From Flavobacteriaceae bacterium (GTDB lineage: Bacteria > Bacteroidota > Bacteroidia > Flavobacteriales > Flavobacteriaceae): 38,797 nt of DNA. This document shows, piece after piece, positions 23,900 to 33,485 of the stretch; the first letter of the stretch is position 1; the number at the start of each line of letters is the position of its first letter. Made by a program: the position numbers and the translations under genes. The notes under the pieces are model-generated. The model saw nothing but the letters and a program-made list of their open reading frames with translations. It did no database searches and was not told where the DNA came from. The stretch is taken from NCBI GenBank assembly GCA_020435965.1, contig JAGQYS010000022.1, positions 1-38,797 of the forward strand, given 5' to 3'.

Positions 23900-24873
23900 C
23901 AAACTTTTCTATTCATTAAAGCGATTCCGAATTGTTTTAATAGTGCTTTCTTTTCTGAAGAAATACTTATGGTATCTAAAAGTTTAAAAGCGTTTTCTGT
24001 ATACTTCGCAATAATCTGTTTTGTTGCCATTGAAGCTCCTGTAACATCAAAAATCTGTTTTGTTTTAGCAATTTTATCTTCATTATTTGAATTGCAATCA
24101 TTGTACAGCTTCACTAATTCTTGATTTTGATTAGTGTCTGACAACTCTAATGCTTTTAAATACAAATAGGTTTTTTTGTTTTCAATAATATCACCACCAA
24201 CCTGTTTCCCAAAAGATTCTGGATTACCATAAGCATCTAAGTAATCGTCTTGAAGTTGAAATGCGATGCCAAGGTTTTTTCCAAAATCGTAAATTTTATT
24301 TTGATCTTCAATTGATGCCTTAGCCACAATAGCTCCCATTTTCATTGCCGCACCTACCAAAACAGCCGTTTTGTATTCTATCATTTTTAAATATTCAGGA
24401 ATAGTAACATCGTTTCTGGTCTCAAAGTCAATATCATATTGCTGTCCTTCACAAACCTCTAAAGCAGTTTTACTAAACAGCTTAGCCAAAGCTTTAAATG
24501 TATCGCCTTCATAATTTTCAAACAGTTGATACGCTAAAATTAACATAGCGTCTCCTGATAAAATACCTGTATTTAAATCCCACTTTTCATGAACAGTTTG
24601 TTGCCCTCTGCGCAAAGGTGCATCGTCCATAATATCATCATGAATTAGTGAGAAATTATGAAATACTTCAATTGCTAAAGCTGCATCTAATGATTTTTCA
24701 TAATTATCATTAAACATTTCGGTTGTCATTAATGTAAGTAAAGGACGTAAGCGTTTTCCGTCCAAGCCTAAAATATACTCAATAGGCTCATACAAACTAT
24801 TTGGTGCTTTGGGCGTAGCAAATTCATTTAAATAATTTACAAACGCTTTTTGATATTTTTCTATAGTTAACAT
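23899..24873 (-). CDS. Polyprenyl (trans-isoprenyl) diphosphate synthase
   Basis: 324 residues from the ATG at 24873; an in-frame TTG at 24891 would add six residues. It condenses isopentenyl diphosphate with allylic diphosphates. The first Asp-rich motif is LIHDDIMDD (D79 to D84), followed by the RRGQQTVH signature. KTA at 168-170 matches the conserved lysine-threonine, and the second Asp-rich motif is FQLQDDYLD (D209, D210, D213), followed by GKQVGGDI. Chain length cannot be set with confidence; menaquinone side chain, undecaprenyl precursor or carotenoid roles are all possible. Translationally coupled to the small downstream protein. Confidence 0.92.
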   Translation of the reverse strand: MLTIEKYQKAFVNYLNEFATPKAPNSLYEPIEYILGLDGKRLRPLLTLMTTEMFNDNYEKSLDAALAIEVFHNFSLIHDDIMDDAPLRRGQQTVHEKWDLNTGILSGDAMLILAYQLFENYEGDTFKALAKLFSKTALEVCEGQQYDIDFETRNDVTIPEYLKMIEYKTAVLVGAAMKMGAIVAKASIEDQNKIYDFGKNLGIAFQLQDDYLDAYGNPESFGKQVGGDIIENKKTYLYLKALELSDTNQNQELVKLYNDCNSNNEDKIAKTKQIFDVTGASMATKQIIAKYTENAFKLLDTISISSEKKALLKQFGIALMNRKV

Positions 24874-24949
24874 GGCGCTAAAATAAAGCAATTCGAAATA
24901 AAAAATAGCACGCTTATAAAAAGCAATGTTAAATAATTATTAAAACTTT

Positions 24950-24977
24950 GGAAACTTTTTTGGTTTTTAAAGTTTCC
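24950..24977 (+). promoter_or_regulatory. Candidate TetR operator (inverted repeat)
   Basis: Perfect nine-base arms GGAAACTTT (24950-24958) and AAAGTTTCC (24969-24977) separated by ten bases. The centre lies on the -33 box of the promoter directly upstream of the TetR gene, the usual arrangement for autorepression and for control of the efflux operon. Binding is inferred from position and symmetry. Confidence 0.6.
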
Positions 24978-24990
24978 TCTCGTACTTTTG
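24960..24990 (+). promoter_or_regulatory. Promoter of the TetR-efflux operon
   Basis: A TTG -33 box at 24960-24962, 20 bases, then TACTTTTG (24983-24990), a perfect TAnnTTTG -7 box. The start point should be about 24995-24997, leaving only a few bases before the ATG at 25000, so the message may be almost leaderless. Confidence 0.6.
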
Positions 24991-24999
24991 CACTCTTTT

Positions 25000-25605
25000 A
25001 TGAGAGAAAAAATTATACATAAATCGGCAGATTTGTTTTTAAGCTATGGCTTTAAAAGTGTTACAATGGATGATATTGCTAACGCTCTGGGTATTTCCAA
25101 GAAAACAATTTACCAGCATTTTGATAATAAAACAAAGTTGGTTGAAGCTACAACATTATCAATGTTCAATATGATTTCTCATGGCATTGACTGTATTTGT
25201 GCGTTAGAAAAAAACCCTATTGAGGAGGTTTACGAAATTAAAAAATTTGTAATGACTCATTTAAAGGACGAGAAGTCCTCTCCTCAATATCAGCTTCAAA
25301 AATATTATTCGAAAATTTCTGGGACGTTAAAGAAGAAACAGTTAGAAAAAATGCTCAGTTGTGTTAAGGATAATTTAGAGAAAGGTGTAAAACAGGGTTT
25401 GTATAGAGACTCTATTGACATAGATTTCATTTCAAGAATTTATTTTAATAATATGATCTCTTTAAAAGATCAAGATATTTTTCCTTTAAAAAATTTCTCA
25501 ATGAATGTGCTAATGGAGCTTTTTTTAGAATATCATTTAAGAGCCATTTGTACATCAAAAGGATTGGAAATATTAACACAATTTATAAACACTAATCAAT
25601 CATAA
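25000..25605 (+). CDS. TetR/AcrR-family transcriptional regulator
   Basis: 201 residues from the ATG at 25000; a TTG at 24988 lies inside the -7 box, so it cannot be the start if that promoter is real. The N-terminal DNA-binding domain carries ADLFLSYGFKSVTMDDIANA and the recognition helix LGISKKTIYQHFDNKTKLVE (about residues 30-50), as in TetR proteins. The C-terminal ligand/dimer domain is helical and unassigned. It is the first gene of an operon with a TolC-type protein (five bases later), an adaptor and an RND pump, so it most likely represses them through the palindrome at 24950-24977. Confidence 0.9.
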   Translation: MREKIIHKSADLFLSYGFKSVTMDDIANALGISKKTIYQHFDNKTKLVEATTLSMFNMISHGIDCICALEKNPIEEVYEIKKFVMTHLKDEKSSPQYQLQKYYSKISGTLKKKQLEKMLSCVKDNLEKGVKQGLYRDSIDIDFISRIYFNNMISLKDQDIFPLKNFSMNVLMELFLEYHLRAICTSKGLEILTQFINTNQS

Positions 25606-25610
25606 AAAAA

Positions 25611-26954
25611 ATGAAGAACATTCATTATATTTTATTTTTTCTATTCACTACGTTTGTATATTCACAACAAATTCCGCAGACATTAAGTTTACATGAGGCT
25701 ATAGATTTTGCATTGGAAAACAATAGGACAGCAAAAAATGCACAGCGCGATATTGAAGCTGCCAAACAACAAAAATGGGAAACCATTGCGTCTGGATTAC
25801 CACAAATAAGCGCAACTATAGATTATAATCATTGGTTAAAGCAACAAGTTTCACTTATTCCAGCCGAATTTTTTGGAGGGAGTCCAGGAGATTTTGCTGA
25901 AGTTGCTTTTGGCACAAAGCAGACCATGAATGCTACAGCAACATTGAATCAAAAAATATTTGATGGTTCATATTTGGTTGGTTTACAATCGGCTAAAGTA
26001 TTCTTGGAAATTTCTAAAAATGCCAAAGAAAAAACCGATTTAGAGGTAAGAAAAGCTACCATAAATGCTTATGGAAATGTATTGTTGGCTGAAGAAAGCG
26101 TAAAAATATTTGAACGAAACATTACTGTTCTAGAAAAAAACTTAAACGAAACCACAAAAATCTACGAAAACGGTCTTGGCGAAGAAGAAAGCGTAGAACA
26201 ATTGCAAATAACGCTTTCTGGACTTAAAAGCAACCTTTCCAATACTCAGCGTTTAAAGTCTCTAGCTTACAAAATGCTTAATATTACTTTAGGTATAGAT
26301 TTAAATGCTAACATTAAACTTACAGACAACTTAAACAGCTTAACCTCACAAAACATTGTGATTAGTCTATTGGATGCTGATGAAAGTGTTGAGCAAACTG
26401 TTGATTACAAAATTGCAGCCAACGACAAGGTATCAAAAGAACTATTGCTAAAATTAGAAAAAAGTAAAGCACTACCAACATTAAACGCTTTTATTAATGG
26501 AGGTTATTCTGGTAATAATGACACCTTTAAGTTTTTACAAAACTCGCAAAAATGGTTTGGATCATCATTACTAGGTGTAAGTATGAGCATCCCTATTTTT
26601 AGCTCAGGAATGCGTACTGCTGCAACTCAACGCGCTAAAATTAACCTTGAAAAAGCCAAGGATGATTTAACTGAGACAGAGCAACAACTAAAACTACAAA
26701 TTGCGAATGCAAAAAGCGAGTATAAATTCGCTATTGAAGATTATCAAAACAAACAAGAAAATTTAAATCTTGCCGAACGAATCGAGAAAAAAAATCAAGT
26801 AAAATTCTTTGAAGGCATAAATTCAAGTTTCGATTTACGTCAGGCACAAACGCAATTATATACGGCTCAACAAGAATTACTGCAAGCCATGCTAGATGTA
26901 ATCAACAAGAAAGCAGCTTTAGAAACAGTACTTAATGAGATTCCAAAAAATTAA
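25611..26954 (+). CDS. TolC-family outer-membrane efflux protein
   Basis: 447 residues. Signal peptide MKNIHYILFFLFTTFVYSQ, then two repeated outer-membrane-efflux-protein halves: LSLHEAIDFALENNRTAKNA near the start, and a second repeat with ALPTLNAFINGGYSGNN, GVSMSIPIFSSGMRTAATQRAKINLEKAKDDL and the late NLNLAERIEKKNQVKFFEGINSSFDLRQAQTQLYTAQ helix. Forms the trimeric outer-membrane duct of the pump encoded by the next two genes. It starts five bases after the TetR stop. Confidence 0.92.
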   Translation: MKNIHYILFFLFTTFVYSQQIPQTLSLHEAIDFALENNRTAKNAQRDIEAAKQQKWETIASGLPQISATIDYNHWLKQQVSLIPAEFFGGSPGDFAEVAFGTKQTMNATATLNQKIFDGSYLVGLQSAKVFLEISKNAKEKTDLEVRKATINAYGNVLLAEESVKIFERNITVLEKNLNETTKIYENGLGEEESVEQLQITLSGLKSNLSNTQRLKSLAYKMLNITLGIDLNANIKLTDNLNSLTSQNIVISLLDADESVEQTVDYKIAANDKVSKELLLKLEKSKALPTLNAFINGGYSGNNDTFKFLQNSQKWFGSSLLGVSMSIPIFSSGMRTAATQRAKINLEKAKDDLTETEQQLKLQIANAKSEYKFAIEDYQNKQENLNLAERIEKKNQVKFFEGINSSFDLRQAQTQLYTAQQELLQAMLDVINKKAALETVLNEIPKN

Positions 26955-26976
26955 TCAATCAAGAAAACACTATAAA

Positions 26977-28173
26977 ATGAAACATACATTAACATTATTA
27001 ATCTTAGTTATTGCTTTAGCTTCTTGTGAAGGCGAAAAGAAAAAAAACTCAGTGGAAAACGTTTTAAAAAGCAACAATTTAGAAACTATTCGCCAAAAAA
27101 GAGCAGAATTGGTGAATGAACAACAAACGATCCATGATAAAATAAAACAATTGGATAACGCTATCTCAAAAATAGATACAGTTAAGAATGTGCCATTAAT
27201 TACAACATTTACTGCCAAACAAGAAGTGTTTAAGCATATGCTAGAAATACAAGGTAATGTAACCACTAAAAACTTATTGGTTATAACTCCTGAGTACAAT
27301 GGTATTCTCACAAATGTATATGTAAAAGAAGGGCAAAAAGTAAACAAAGGGCAAATTCTTGCCAAAATTGACGATGGTGGCTTAAGCCAACAATTAGCGC
27401 AATTACAAATTCAAGCAGATTTAGGCAAAACAACTTTTGAACGCCAAAAACGACTTTGGGAACAAAGCATTGGTAGCGAAATACAGTACTTACAAGCTAA
27501 ATCTACTTACGAATCTCAAGTTGAAGCAGTTAATCAACTAAAGCAACAAATTGCAAAAACAACTGTTAGGGCGCCTTTTTCAGGAACTATTGACGATGTC
27601 TTAACTGAACAAGGTAGTGTTGTTGGCGCAGGTCAAACACCTTTAATGCGTATTGTAAACCTTAACAATATGTATATTGAAACAGATGTTCCAGAAAGTT
27701 ATATTTCAGATGTTATTAAAGGGAAACATGTAATAGTGGAGTTTCCTGTTTTAGGAAAAACCATTGAAACAGAAATCCGTCAAGCAGGTGATTATATTAA
27801 TCCAGCTAACAGAACTTTTAAAGTAGAGGTTGGTATTCCAAATTCAGACAAATCTATCAAACCAAATCTTACTGCAAAACTTAAAATTAACGACTATACA
27901 AATGAAAAAGCGCTTTTAGTTCCTCAAAGCATTATCTCAGAAAATGCTGAAGGTGAACAATACGTTTATGTAGTTAATAATAAAAATAGTGAAGAAGAAG
28001 GTGTCGCTAGTAAAACCATTATAAAAACAGGAAAAACACAAGGTGATGTAATTGAAGTATTAGAAGGTATTGCAAATGGAGATGAAATTATACAAGAAGG
28101 AGCCAGAAGCGTAAAAGATGGGCAGACAGTAAAGGTTATCAATCTTTCTAAAGACCAAAAAACTACAAACTAA
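26977..28173 (+). CDS. RND efflux periplasmic adaptor (membrane fusion) lipoprotein
   Basis: 398 residues from the ATG at 26977; an in-frame upstream ATG at 26935 overlaps the TolC-family gene and lacks a signal peptide at its start. The lipobox VIALASCEG places the lipidated Cys at residue 17. A predicted coiled coil (about 30-58, QKRAELVNEQQTIHDKIKQL) precedes the barrel-sandwich halves (GILTNVYVKEGQKVNKGQIL and TTVRAPFSGTIDDVLTEQGS), the beta-barrel domain and the membrane-proximal GDEIIQEGARSVKDGQTVKV. It links the pump to the TolC-type duct. Its stop overlaps the pump's start (taATGa), suggesting coupling. Confidence 0.93.
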   Translation: MKHTLTLLILVIALASCEGEKKKNSVENVLKSNNLETIRQKRAELVNEQQTIHDKIKQLDNAISKIDTVKNVPLITTFTAKQEVFKHMLEIQGNVTTKNLLVITPEYNGILTNVYVKEGQKVNKGQILAKIDDGGLSQQLAQLQIQADLGKTTFERQKRLWEQSIGSEIQYLQAKSTYESQVEAVNQLKQQIAKTTVRAPFSGTIDDVLTEQGSVVGAGQTPLMRIVNLNNMYIETDVPESYISDVIKGKHVIVEFPVLGKTIETEIRQAGDYINPANRTFKVEVGIPNSDKSIKPNLTAKLKINDYTNEKALLVPQSIISENAEGEQYVYVVNNKNSEEEGVASKTIIKTGKTQGDVIEVLEGIANGDEIIQEGARSVKDGQTVKVINLSKDQKTTN

Positions 28174-31100
28174 TGACTACTAAAAAGAAAAAACAAGTCG
28201 ATAAGGAATTTGGTTTCTCATCATGGGCAATTAACAATAAAACCACGATGTATGTGCTTATTGCTGTATTCTTCTATCTCGGTGTTTCGGCATTTTTTGA
28301 CATGCCAAGAGAGAATTTTCCAGAAGTAAACGAAACCAAAATTTACGTAAGCTCTGTCTTTCCTGGAAACACAGCCGAAGATATTGAAAAGCTTATTACA
28401 GACCCACTTGAAGATAAATTAAAGACCGTTAGTAATGTGGTTGAAATAACCTCAACGTCTCAAGAAGATTTCTCTATGCTTGTGGTTGAGTTTGATGAAA
28501 ACATAACAGTAGACCAAGCCAAACAAAAGGTAAAAGACCAAATAGATACCGAAACTTCTGGCGAAGATTGGCCAACCTTTAATGGCGCCAAAGTAGAACC
28601 AGATGTATTTGAATTGAGTTTATCTGAAGAAATGCCAATTCTAAATATTAATATTTCTGGAGATTACCCTGTTGAAAAATTAAAAGAATATGGCGAATAC
28701 CTACAAGATGAAATTGAAGATTTGCAAGAAATTAAAAAGGTAGATATTCGTGGCGCACAAGAGAAAGAAGTTGAAGTTGCTGTAGACATTTATAAAATGA
28801 TGGCAGCACAAGTAACCTTCAGCGATATCATTGGCGCTATAAATAATGGCAACGTTACCATGTCTGCTGGTAATTTAATAGCCAGTGGGCAACGACGTAC
28901 CATTCGTGTTCTAGGTGAAATAGTATCCCCTAAAAACCTTGAGAATTTTGTTGTAAAGGCTGAAAATGGTGATGCTATTTATCTTAAAAACGTAGCAACA
29001 GTAACCTTTAAAGAAGAAGATAAAACAACCTATGCACGTGAATTTGGCGATCCTGTTGTAATGCTCGACGTAAAAAAACGTGCTGGGAAAAACATGGTAG
29101 CAGCTGCAGAACAAATACAAGTTATTAAGGACAATGCAGTAAAAAACATTTTCCCTCAGGACTTAAAAGTAACTATTGCCAACGATCAGTCATCTGTAAC
29201 CATTGGTCAGGTTGATGACTTAGTAAACAATATCATTTTTGGGGTTATTCTAGTTGTAACCGTATTAATGTTCTTTTTAGGGTTTAAAAACGCCATTTTT
29301 GTTGGATTTGCAATACCAATGTCTATGTTCATGTCACTCATGATTTTAGATTTATTCGGGATTTCCCTTAATACCATGGTATTATTTGGATTGATTATGG
29401 GACTTGGAATGCTAGTTGACAATGGTATTGTGGTTGTTGAAAACGTCTATCGTTTAATGGATGAAGAAGGCATGAGTCGCTTGGAGGCTGCTAAAAAAGG
29501 AATCGGTGAAATTGCATTTCCAATTATCATTTCAACAGCTACAACAGTAGCAGCCTTTATTCCTCTAGGATTATGGCCAGGTTTAATGGGAGAATTCATG
29601 ATGATTTTACCTCAAACACTATCAATAGTTTTAGGATCATCTCTATTTGTAGCCATCTTTTTCAATTCAGTTTTAGTATCACAATTTATGAGTGTTGAGG
29701 ACAAAGACATGCCTTTGAAAAAAATTATTAGGAATACTGTAATCATGGCAGTTACTGGTATTATTGTCTTTATCGTTGGAGGCGAATATAAAGCCTTAGG
29801 AAGCCTCATGGTATTTACAGCAATCTTACTTTGGGTGTATCGCTTGTTTTTACGTAAATGGGCTAATAATTTTCAAACCAAGACATTGGTTAAATTAGAG
29901 CGTTGGTACGAAAACCAATTACGTTGGGCACTTTCTGGAAAAAAACCTTACGTATTAAGTGTTGGTATATTTCTGCTATTAATAGTGTCTTTTGTTGCAT
30001 TTGGAGCATCATTGGCAACGCAACGGACCAAAGTAGAGTTTTTCCCAGACAATAAGCCAAATCAAATTATAGTCTATATAGAATATCCTCAAGGTACTGC
30101 CATTGAAAAAACCAATGCTATTACAAAAGAAATTGAAAAACGTGTTTACAAAGTACTGGACGATAACCAATATAAAGATGGTGACTATAACTTTATGGTA
30201 GAAAGTGCTGTGTCGCAAGTAGGTGAAGGTGCTGGAAATCCGCAAGCAGATGCTGGATCAGCAGCAGAAATGCCACATAAAGCAAAAATAACCGCATCTA
30301 TGCGTGAGTTTAAATACCGTCGCGGAGAAGATAGCGAACTTTTACGGCAAAAAGTACAGGAATCATTGGTTGGTGTTTATCCAGGGGTTTTAATTTCGGT
30401 CGAAAAAAATGCCGATGGACCACCAGCAGGTTCGCCAATTAATATTGAAATAGAAGGTGATGATTATAATGAATTAATTGCGACAGCAGAAAATATGCGA
30501 GAATTTATTAATTCTCGAAACATTGCTGGTATTGACGAGCTTAAAATTGACGTTAACAAGAACAAACCAACAATGCAAGTTGTTGTTAATAGGGAAAAAG
30601 CTGGTGAGTTAGGTGTAAGTGCTTCACAAGTAGGACAACAATTACGAAATTCTATTTTTGGCTCAAAAGCCGGAATTTATAAAGAAGGTGGTGACGATTA
30701 TGATATTTATGTGCGTTTTAACAAGGAAAATAGGTACAATACAAGCGCCTTGTTTAACCAAAACATAACGTTTAGGGATAACTCAGGCCAATTAAAAAGT
30801 ATTCCAGTATCTGCGGTTGCAACACATGAAAACACCTCAGGTTTTAGTGCCATTAAGCATAAAGATGCTAAACGTGTTGTAACTGTGTATTCTGCATTGG
30901 CGCCTGGTTATACTGATGCTGGCTCAATTGTAACTCAAATTCAAAATGAAATGAAAAGTTACGAAGGCCTACCAGAGAACATCAAAATAGATTATACAGG
31001 TCAAATTGAAGAACAAAACAAGCAAATGGCCTTTTTAATGGGTGCTTTTTTTACTGGACTTGGTTTAATTTTCTTCATTTTAATTTTCCAATTTAACTCC

Positions 31101-31676
31101 ATATCAAAACCAGCTATTATTATGTTGGCAATTTTCTTGAGTTTAATTGGTGTATTTGGAGGTATTGTTATAACAGGAAGTGCCTTTGTGATAATGATGA
31201 CCATGGTTGGTATTATTTCACTTGCTGGAATTGTAGTAAACAATGGTGTTGTCTTGCTCGATTATGCACAGTTACTCATAGACAGGAGGAAAAATGAATT
31301 AGATTTAGATGACAATGACTATTTAAGTACTGAAGATTTATTTGAGAGTATTGTTAGATCTGGAAAAGCTCGTTTACGTCCTGTACTATTAACAGCCATT
31401 ACTACCATTCTTGGCTTAATTCCATTGGCTATTGGTTTAAATATTAACTTCTTTACTTTATTTAAAGAATTTGATGCTAATATTTATATGGGTGGAGATA
31501 ACGTTGTATTTTGGGGTCCATTAGCTTGGACAGTAATTTATGGATTATTAATTGCTACTTTCTTAACTTTGATTATTGTTCCAGTATTATTTTTCTTATC
31601 TGTAAAATTAAAAATGTGGATTAGAAGTAAAACTACAGAAAGTGATGAAAATGAGCTATTACAAGAAGCTTCATAA
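28173..31676 (+). CDS. RND (AcrB/HAE1-type) efflux permease
   Basis: 1167-residue inner-membrane proton-driven pump. TM1 is at about 27-45 (TTMYVLIAVFFYLGVSAFF), then the porter subdomains beginning VFPGNTAEDIEKLITDPLED. The proton-relay TM4 reads GLIMGLGMLVDNGIVVVENV, where one Asp is present and the second Asp of the classical pair is Asn. The second half contains GIISLAGIVVNNGVVLLDYAQLL and RPVLLTAITTILGLIPLAI. An extra hydrophobic pair (about 525-565) and a loop near FDANIYMGGDNVVFWGPL make it longer than AcrB (~1050), as in other Bacteroidota pumps. Substrate is unknown. Last gene of the operon; a terminator follows. Confidence 0.93.
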   Translation: MTTKKKKQVDKEFGFSSWAINNKTTMYVLIAVFFYLGVSAFFDMPRENFPEVNETKIYVSSVFPGNTAEDIEKLITDPLEDKLKTVSNVVEITSTSQEDFSMLVVEFDENITVDQAKQKVKDQIDTETSGEDWPTFNGAKVEPDVFELSLSEEMPILNINISGDYPVEKLKEYGEYLQDEIEDLQEIKKVDIRGAQEKEVEVAVDIYKMMAAQVTFSDIIGAINNGNVTMSAGNLIASGQRRTIRVLGEIVSPKNLENFVVKAENGDAIYLKNVATVTFKEEDKTTYAREFGDPVVMLDVKKRAGKNMVAAAEQIQVIKDNAVKNIFPQDLKVTIANDQSSVTIGQVDDLVNNIIFGVILVVTVLMFFLGFKNAIFVGFAIPMSMFMSLMILDLFGISLNTMVLFGLIMGLGMLVDNGIVVVENVYRLMDEEGMSRLEAAKKGIGEIAFPIIISTATTVAAFIPLGLWPGLMGEFMMILPQTLSIVLGSSLFVAIFFNSVLVSQFMSVEDKDMPLKKIIRNTVIMAVTGIIVFIVGGEYKALGSLMVFTAILLWVYRLFLRKWANNFQTKTLVKLERWYENQLRWALSGKKPYVLSVGIFLLLIVSFVAFGASLATQRTKVEFFPDNKPNQIIVYIEYPQGTAIEKTNAITKEIEKRVYKVLDDNQYKDGDYNFMVESAVSQVGEGAGNPQADAGSAAEMPHKAKITASMREFKYRRGEDSELLRQKVQESLVGVYPGVLISVEKNADGPPAGSPINIEIEGDDYNELIATAENMREFINSRNIAGIDELKIDVNKNKPTMQVVVNREKAGELGVSASQVGQQLRNSIFGSKAGIYKEGGDDYDIYVRFNKENRYNTSALFNQNITFRDNSGQLKSIPVSAVATHENTSGFSAIKHKDAKRVVTVYSALAPGYTDAGSIVTQIQNEMKSYEGLPENIKIDYTGQIEEQNKQMAFLMGAFFTGLGLIFFILIFQFNSISKPAIIMLAIFLSLIGVFGGIVITGSAFVIMMTMVGIISLAGIVVNNGVVLLDYAQLLIDRRKNELDLDDNDYLSTEDLFESIVRSGKARLRPVLLTAITTILGLIPLAIGLNINFFTLFKEFDANIYMGGDNVVFWGPLAWTVIYGLLIATFLTLIIVPVLFFLSVKLKMWIRSKTTESDENELLQEAS

Positions 31677-31732
31677 AAAATAACGACATTGATTCATTGC
31701 TCTCCCTAAGAGCTTTGTAATTAATAGCAGGG

Positions 31733-31765
31733 AAACCGTAGCATTTGCTGCGGTTTTCTATTTTT
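31733..31765 (+). terminator. Terminator of the efflux operon
   Basis: The hairpin GAAACCGTAGC / GCTGCGGTTTTC (stem 31733-31742 with 31747-31756, one G-U pair, loop attt) is followed by TCTATTTTTA. A small upstream hairpin GCTCT / AGAGC lies at 31699-31713. Confidence 0.75.
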
Positions 31766-33485
31766 ATTTAACTATTAGTTTTTTAACCCAAGTGTTATTG
31801 CCCGAAGTTATTTTTAATAAATAAACTCCACTTTTTAACGAATTTAAGTTTAGGTTAGTTGTTTTTGAAAGATTAGTTTCTAAAAAAACTCTAGCTCCTA
31901 AAACATTGAAAATATCAACTTGATAATTTGGTAAATTAGCTTTTACAGTCGCTTCCCCTTTGCTAGGATTCGGATATAACATAATATGATCTAAATCATT
32001 TTCAGCGATTGAAAGTGTTGAGCCTTCTAAAATATGTAGTTTTTGATTTGCTGAAACATTATACAAAATGTCTTCAGCACCACTTAGCCAAGTTACTTTC
32101 ACATAATCTATTGTTGAGTAATTTCCCAATCCAAAAAATTCAGCACTAGAATTTTGACTAGTATAGCCTTCTCCATTAAGTGTGTATCTGTATTGTTTAT
32201 TTCCTCCTAGAGAAATTTCTATCCAAGAGCCAATTCCCATTCTATTGCTTGTTGTTCCTTCTAATGTTACTTTTAGCCAATTATTGCCATCTGTATTGGT
32301 GTTCATCCAAAGAAAATTATCTCTAGGTTCTTTGTTTAACACGGAAATATCAGCCAATCCATCATTGTTAATGTCTCCAATGGCATTGGAGTAACTCTCG
32401 GCTGTATCATTTGCAAAGCCTGCATTTGCTGGAATTGTAAAGCTCCCTGAACCTGAGTTTTCATAAAATGCTGAAGGTAATTGCCCATTGGTACCATCAC
32501 GCATGCCACTTACATATAAATCTAAATCTGTATCATTATCTGCATCTAAAAAAACGGCTCCCCAAGCTATACTGTTAAAAGTTGTTCCTGTAGTACTAGC
32601 TATGTTGGTAAATGTTTCATCGCCATTGTTTCTTAAAAAATAGTTTCCACTGGCTGTATTGGTGATATAAATATCTAAATAACCATCACCATTATAATCA
32701 TCAATAGTTGTGGACATTGCATCCATTATGATGTTGGTTCCAGAACTGGCACTTACATCTGTAAAAGTTCCATTGCCATTATTTTTATAAAGTATGTTAG
32801 ATGTAGTGAATCTGTCATTGGCTATATAAATATCTTGCCAACCATCATTGTTAAAATCAAAAAAAGCAGCGCAAAAAGATAAATGGTTTGAACTACTTAT
32901 TCCTGCAGAACTACTTACATCAGTAAAGGTATTATTGCCATTATTTCTATAAAGTAAATTTGGTTGAAGCCCATTGGCTATATCTCTGTTACTTAAAAAC
33001 AAGTCTAAATAACCATCGTTATTATAATCTCCCCAAGAACCTCCCCAAGATCTCATTGTTGCTGTTGAAATTCCTGATGCAGCTGTTATATCAATAAAAT
33101 TCATACTCCCATCATTTAAGTATAATCTATTTGATGCATTATTACTAACCACAAACAAATCGTTATCTCCATCATTATCAATATCAACCCAATTTATTTG
33201 TCTTGTGTCATTTAAATTATCTATAAGATTTAAACTTACCGAACTTAAAGTTCCATTATTATTCTGAAAAAAATAAATAGGATCTCCATTGTTAGATGCA
33301 AAAGTTAAATCGTCCCAACCATCATTGTTAAAATCAAAAAAAGAAATGCCTCCAACAAAAGCTCCAGTACCATGTGACACATTTATATTTTGGCTTGAAG
33401 AACTCTCCGTAAAAGAAATTTGCGCAACAATACTGTGCGTAAAAACTAAAACATAAATATTGATTAGTAATTTTTTAATTCTCAT
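31764..33485 (-). CDS. Secreted FG-GAP/VCBS-repeat protein with ASPIC/UnbV domain and T9SS sorting domain
   Basis: 573 residues from the ATG at 33485, giving the signal peptide MRIKKLLINIYVLVFTHSIVAQ. At least seven Ca-binding-type FG-GAP loops follow in order: DFNNDGWDDL, DIDNDGDNDL, DYNNDGYLDL, DFNNDGWQDI, DYNGDGYLDI, DADNDTDLDL and DINNDGLADI, as in CRTAC1-like beta-propellers. Next is an ASPIC/UnbV domain (NWLKVTLEGTTSNRMGIGSW ... VKVTWLSGAEDILYNVSANQ) and a type A sorting domain (IMLYPNPSKGEATVKANLPN ... WVKKLIVK). It is expected on the cell surface or outside. The ATG overlaps the TGA of the aminotransferase gene (ATGA). Confidence 0.9.
   Translation of the reverse strand: MRIKKLLINIYVLVFTHSIVAQISFTESSSSQNINVSHGTGAFVGGISFFDFNNDGWDDLTFASNNGDPIYFFQNNNGTLSSVSLNLIDNLNDTRQINWVDIDNDGDNDLFVVSNNASNRLYLNDGSMNFIDITAASGISTATMRSWGGSWGDYNNDGYLDLFLSNRDIANGLQPNLLYRNNGNNTFTDVSSSAGISSSNHLSFCAAFFDFNNDGWQDIYIANDRFTTSNILYKNNGNGTFTDVSASSGTNIIMDAMSTTIDDYNGDGYLDIYITNTASGNYFLRNNGDETFTNIASTTGTTFNSIAWGAVFLDADNDTDLDLYVSGMRDGTNGQLPSAFYENSGSGSFTIPANAGFANDTAESYSNAIGDINNDGLADISVLNKEPRDNFLWMNTNTDGNNWLKVTLEGTTSNRMGIGSWIEISLGGNKQYRYTLNGEGYTSQNSSAEFFGLGNYSTIDYVKVTWLSGAEDILYNVSANQKLHILEGSTLSIAENDLDHIMLYPNPSKGEATVKANLPNYQVDIFNVLGARVFLETNLSKTTNLNLNSLKSGVYLLKITSGNNTWVKKLIVK

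Noticed and set aside
24991..25000. TTG at 24988 as start of the TetR gene
   Set aside because: It lies within the -7 promoter box; ATG at 25000 is the only start compatible with the promoter.
31699..31765. Possible third copy of the small RNA after the efflux operon (contains AAGAGCTTTGTAATT)
   Set aside because: It has no dyad promoter or TGCTATTAAT 5' end; the structure is a plain terminator with a small preceding hairpin.
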